A stretch of 42,622 nt of DNA, from contig JBBECA010000020.1 of assembly GCA_040882055.1 (NCBI GenBank), positions 1 to 42,622 on the forward strand, given 5' to 3'. Positions 40,362 to 42,622 of the stretch are shown here, piece after piece. This DNA is from Nitriliruptor sp040882055. Its GTDB lineage: Bacteria > Actinomycetota > Nitriliruptoria > Nitriliruptorales > Nitriliruptoraceae. A program made the translations under genes and the position numbers. The notes beneath the pieces were generated by a model. That model was not told the origin of the DNA. It made no database searches and saw only the letters and a list, made by a program, of their open reading frames with translations. Position 1 is the stretch's first letter, and each line of letters begins with the position of its first letter.

Positions 40362-41066
40362 TCAGGCGGCGCGGTCGTCCATGCCAGCGGCGAGCAGCTC
40401 GTTCCGGAGGTCACGCAGCCGGCGGACGGCGTCCTCCGGGCTCATCGGCTCGGCACCGAGCGCGATCTGTCGGGCGACGATGTACGGCTCGGCGCGCCGC
40501 AGTGCGAGCCCGCGGCGCAGCAGCGTGAGCGGTGGCTTGCGTCCCTCACGGAGATCGCGCACCAGTCGGCGCCGGAAGGTCACGTGGGGAGGCAGGGTGA
40601 GGCAGATCGCATCGGCGAGTATCCCGGCGTCCCGGCACGCGTGTACGAGCTCGGCCGCGAAGATGCCCTCGGCGACCACGAGGGGTGCGTCACCGGCGTC
40701 GATGCGGTGCACCCCCGTCGCGCGGCTGGTGGGGATGTCGTAGACCGGGAGCTCGACCGTCCCCGTGGTCGCGAGCTCGAGCAGCGCCGTGAGCGCCCGC
40801 TCCGCGTCCCACGATCGGGGGTCGTCCCAGTCGACCAGGCGCTGCCCGTCGGGTCCGGGCAGGTCCAGGTGGGGGAGCGCGGCGTCGTCGGCGTCCCGGT
40901 ACAGGTCATCGAGGCTCACCGAGGGCACGCCGAGGAGCGCGGCGAGCGACGACTTGCCCGACCCGCTCGGACCTGCGAGGAGGACGATGCGCGTCCGCGC
41001 CTTCGGCGCGTCCGGCACGTCGGCGGGGGCGCGCCTCGGTGAGGCGTCGCGCGGGTCGTCGGCCAC
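40362..41066 (-). CDS. uridine-kinase-like P-loop protein
   Basis: A 234-residue P-loop kinase. Walker A GPSGSGKSS, then SVSLDDLYRDADD (the uridine kinase DDFY-like segment), DWDDPRSWD, YDIPTSRATG and VVAEGIFAAEL follow the uridine kinase/phosphoribulokinase plan. Several conserved uridine kinase residues are present but the match is loose, so the substrate may be another nucleoside or metabolite. The GTG 41066 start lies seven bases after a TACCCT hexamer on the same strand, consistent with a leaderless mRNA. Confidence 0.75.
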   Translation of the reverse strand: MADDPRDASPRRAPADVPDAPKARTRIVLLAGPSGSGKSSLAALLGVPSVSLDDLYRDADDAALPHLDLPGPDGQRLVDWDDPRSWDAERALTALLELATTGTVELPVYDIPTSRATGVHRIDAGDAPLVVAEGIFAAELVHACRDAGILADAICLTLPPHVTFRRRLVRDLREGRKPPLTLLRRGLALRRAEPYIVARQIALGAEPMSPEDAVRRLRDLRNELLAAGMDDRAA

Positions 41067-41073
41067 ACCGGTC

Positions 41074-41079
41074 AGGGTA
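41074..41079 (-). promoter_or_regulatory. -10-like hexamer for the uridine-kinase-like gene
   Basis: TACCCT on the minus strand, ending seven bases before the GTG start. Confidence 0.45.
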
Positions 41080-41157
41080 ACTGGCGGCGTACCGCACCTG
41101 ATCCGAACACGGAGGGTCACCGGACCTCGTCGGGACGGGGACGATCGCCTCTGAGCT

Positions 41158-42027
41158 TCACGCCCCCTTCGGGTGCCAGACCGTCTTGGTCTCGCAGAAG
41201 GCGACGATCCGCCGCGGCCCGCGCGGGAGAGCGGTGAAGTCCGGCTCGTCGTCGGCCGCCGGCAGGATGCGCTTGACGTTCTCGGCGGCGGCGACCTCGA
41301 GCTCGGTGGCGTCACGTCCGGACCACCCCGTCAGGTCGATGGCATCGACCCCGAGGTGCGACGCGAGGACCGGCGCGAGCTCCTCGGTGTGGCCGGTGAG
41401 GATGTTGACGACCCCGCCGGGGATGTCGGAGGTGGCCAGCACCTCGCCCAGCGTCACGGCCGGCAGGGGACGTTCCTCGCTGGCCACCACCACGACGGTG
41501 TTGCCCGACACGACGATCGGCGCGATGACGGCGACCAGCCCGAGCAGCGACGAACGTTGCGGCGCGAGCGCGGCGACGACGCCGGTGGGCTCGGGCACCG
41601 AGAGGTCGAAGTAGGGGCCCGCGACCGGGTTCGCGGTGGAGTGGACGGCCTGGAACTTGTCGGACCATCCGGCGTACCAGACCCACCGGTCGATGGCGGC
41701 GTCGACCTCGGCGCCGGCCTTGCGGGCGCTGAGCCCCTCGGTGGCGGCGACCTCGTCGACGAACTGATCGCGCCGACCTTCGAGGATCTCGGCGACCCGG
41801 TACAGGACCTGGCCGCGGTTGTAGGCGGTCGCCGTGGCCCAGCCCGGCTGGGCGGCCCGGGCGGCGACCACGGCGTCGCGAACGTCCTTGCGCGACGCCC
41901 GCGAGGCGTTGGCGAGCAGGTCGCCCTTGGCGTCGACGACCTCGTAGGAGCGGCCCGATTCGGAGCGCGGGAACTTCCCACCGACGTAGAGCTTGTAGGT
42001 CTTCCTGACCTCGAGTCGCTGGCTCAT
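41158..42027 (-). CDS. short aldehyde dehydrogenase family protein lacking the catalytic part
   Basis: A 289-residue protein homologous to the N-terminal, coenzyme-binding half of ALDH: KTYKLYVGGKFPRSESGRSYEVVD, RAAQPGWATATAYNRGQVLYRVAEILEGR, PEPTGVVAALAPQRSSLLGLVAVIAPIVVSGNTVVVV, LATSDIPGGVVNILTGH. It ends after the NAD-binding region with DLTGWSG; the catalytic Cys block (normally GQxC) is absent. The ATG has GGAGGAG upstream, so it is expressed deliberately and is not a random fragment. It follows a full-size ALDH gene, a pairing I know from other actinobacteria. A structural partner of the full-size enzyme is likely. Confidence 0.8.
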   Translation of the reverse strand: MSQRLEVRKTYKLYVGGKFPRSESGRSYEVVDAKGDLLANASRASRKDVRDAVVAARAAQPGWATATAYNRGQVLYRVAEILEGRRDQFVDEVAATEGLSARKAGAEVDAAIDRWVWYAGWSDKFQAVHSTANPVAGPYFDLSVPEPTGVVAALAPQRSSLLGLVAVIAPIVVSGNTVVVVASEERPLPAVTLGEVLATSDIPGGVVNILTGHTEELAPVLASHLGVDAIDLTGWSGRDATELEVAAAENVKRILPAADDEPDFTALPRGPRRIVAFCETKTVWHPKGA

Positions 42028-42088
42028 GCTTGCTCCTCCGAGACCGCTTCCGGTCCCTCGAAAACCCTCATGGGACCTCCAGCGCCGC

Positions 42089-42622
42089 TCATGTGTGGGG
42101 TTCCTCCTGCAGGTAGGACGCGAGCCCGTGGCGGCCGCCCTCGCGGCCGAACCCGGACTCCTTGTAGCCACCGAACGGGCTGGTGGGGTCGAAGCGGTTG
42201 AAGGTGTTGGCCCACACCACCCCGGCACGCAGCTGGTCGGCCATCCACAGGATCCGCGAACCCTTCTCGGTCCACACCCCGGCCGACAGCCCGTAGGGGG
42301 TGTTGTTGGCCTTGGCGACGGCCTCGTCGGGGGTGCGGAAGGTCAGCACGGACAGGACCGGGCCGAAGATCTCCTCCTGGGCGATACGCGAGCTCTGGCC
42401 CACGCCGGTGAAGATCGTCGGCCGGAACCAGAAACCGCTCGAGGGCAGCTCGCACTCGGGTGACCAGCGCGTCGCCCCCTCGTTCTCGCCGGCCTCGACC
42501 AACGCCTCGATCCGGGCCAGCTGCGCCGCCGAGTTGATGGCACCGATGTCGGTGTTCTTGTCGAGGGGGTCACCGAGGCGCAGGGTCGCGAGCCGCTGCT
42601 GCAGCTTGTCGATGACCAGGTC
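42089..42622 (-). CDS. aldehyde dehydrogenase, C-terminal part (runs off the window)
   Basis: The last 177 residues of a full-size ALDH whose start lies beyond the right edge. FWFRPTIFTGVGQSSRIAQEEIFGPVLSVLTFRTPDEAVAKANNTPYGLSAGVWTEK, then RAGVVWANTFNRFDPTSPFGGYKESGFGREGG are standard C-terminal motifs; EEIFGPVL holds the Glu contacting NAD ribose. The catalytic Cys should be just outside the window. It is the first gene of the pair with the short ALDH-like protein 61 bases downstream. Confidence 0.92.
   Translation of the reverse strand, partial: DLVIDKLQQRLATLRLGDPLDKNTDIGAINSAAQLARIEALVEAGENEGATRWSPECELPSSGFWFRPTIFTGVGQSSRIAQEEIFGPVLSVLTFRTPDEAVAKANNTPYGLSAGVWTEKGSRILWMADQLRAGVVWANTFNRFDPTSPFGGYKESGFGREGGRHGLASYLQEEPHT

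Noticed and set aside
41158..42027. Short aldehyde dehydrogenase as a pseudogene
   Set aside because: It has its own start and ribosome-binding site, a clean stop and no frameshift, and such short partners are seen elsewhere beside a full-size gene.

Overview
The window is high-GC chromosomal DNA from an actinobacterium. The evidence is the codon use, the many GTG starts, and families largely confined to Actinobacteria: a BldD-type regulator, the MSMEG_4193/DUF3090/SCO1664 trio, an SCO6745-type protein, DUF4916, and a holin-superfamily-III/DUF3618-like pair. Many proteins are rich in Asp and Glu. A deep-branching class such as Nitriliruptoria is possible, but I cannot prove it from sequence alone. 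The piece is a draft scaffold with two 100-N gaps (3709-3808 and 38010-38109). Each gap is flanked on both sides by an identical 55-bp sequence. Removing the N run plus one 55-bp copy restores one open frame in each interrupted gene, so both gaps look like unmerged contig ends.

Layout. 1-8034: end of a DUF1269 protein, hemW, a Nudix-like DUF4916 protein, a coiled-coil membrane protein with a secreted trypsin-like protease, an acidic repeat lipoprotein, a J-domain protein divergent from an SCO6745-type protein, then an HDAC-like deacetylase with two envelope proteins. 8168-18004: hrcA, dnaJ, rsmE, bldD-like, phoH, ybeY, corC-like, cdd, era, a DUF1684 protein and a small orphan. This is the classic Gram-positive hemW-hrcA-dnaJ-rsmE-phoH-ybeY-cdd-era neighbourhood; its usual tail, recO-uppS, lies displaced at 38693-40235.

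18033-26980: a sulfur-assimilation block. cobA, cysH and a sulfite reductase run leftward. An SsuBC/TauBC-type ATPase and permease, a solute-binding lipoprotein and a large sensor kinase run rightward. Precorrin-2 dehydrogenase closes the block. CobA and the dehydrogenase would supply siroheme to the sulfite reductase. 27067-35685: an aminotransferase, a membrane protein, prolyl-tRNA synthetase, a Phd/RelE toxin-antitoxin pair, a zinc alcohol dehydrogenase, a DUF2461 protein and the actinobacterial trio. 35664-38469: a leftward operon of a two-domain cupredoxin lipoprotein and a multi-pass membrane protein resembling a sensor without a kinase. 40362-42622: a uridine-kinase-like protein and a short-plus-full aldehyde dehydrogenase pair, the latter cut by the window end.

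The most notable feature is an in-frame 297-residue intein inside PhoH (12631-13521). It has Ala at position 1 and the complete Trp-Cys-Thr signature of class 3 inteins, plus a decayed LAGLIDADG endonuclease. Promoters appear to share a TA(C/G/A)(C/G)(C/G)T -10 hexamer with no recognisable -35. I saw no rRNA, tRNA, CRISPR array or insertion sequence. No stretch longer than about 300 bases lacks a gene; the longest spacers are 38470-38692 (223 bases), 30327-30511 (185) and 21316-21498 (183).
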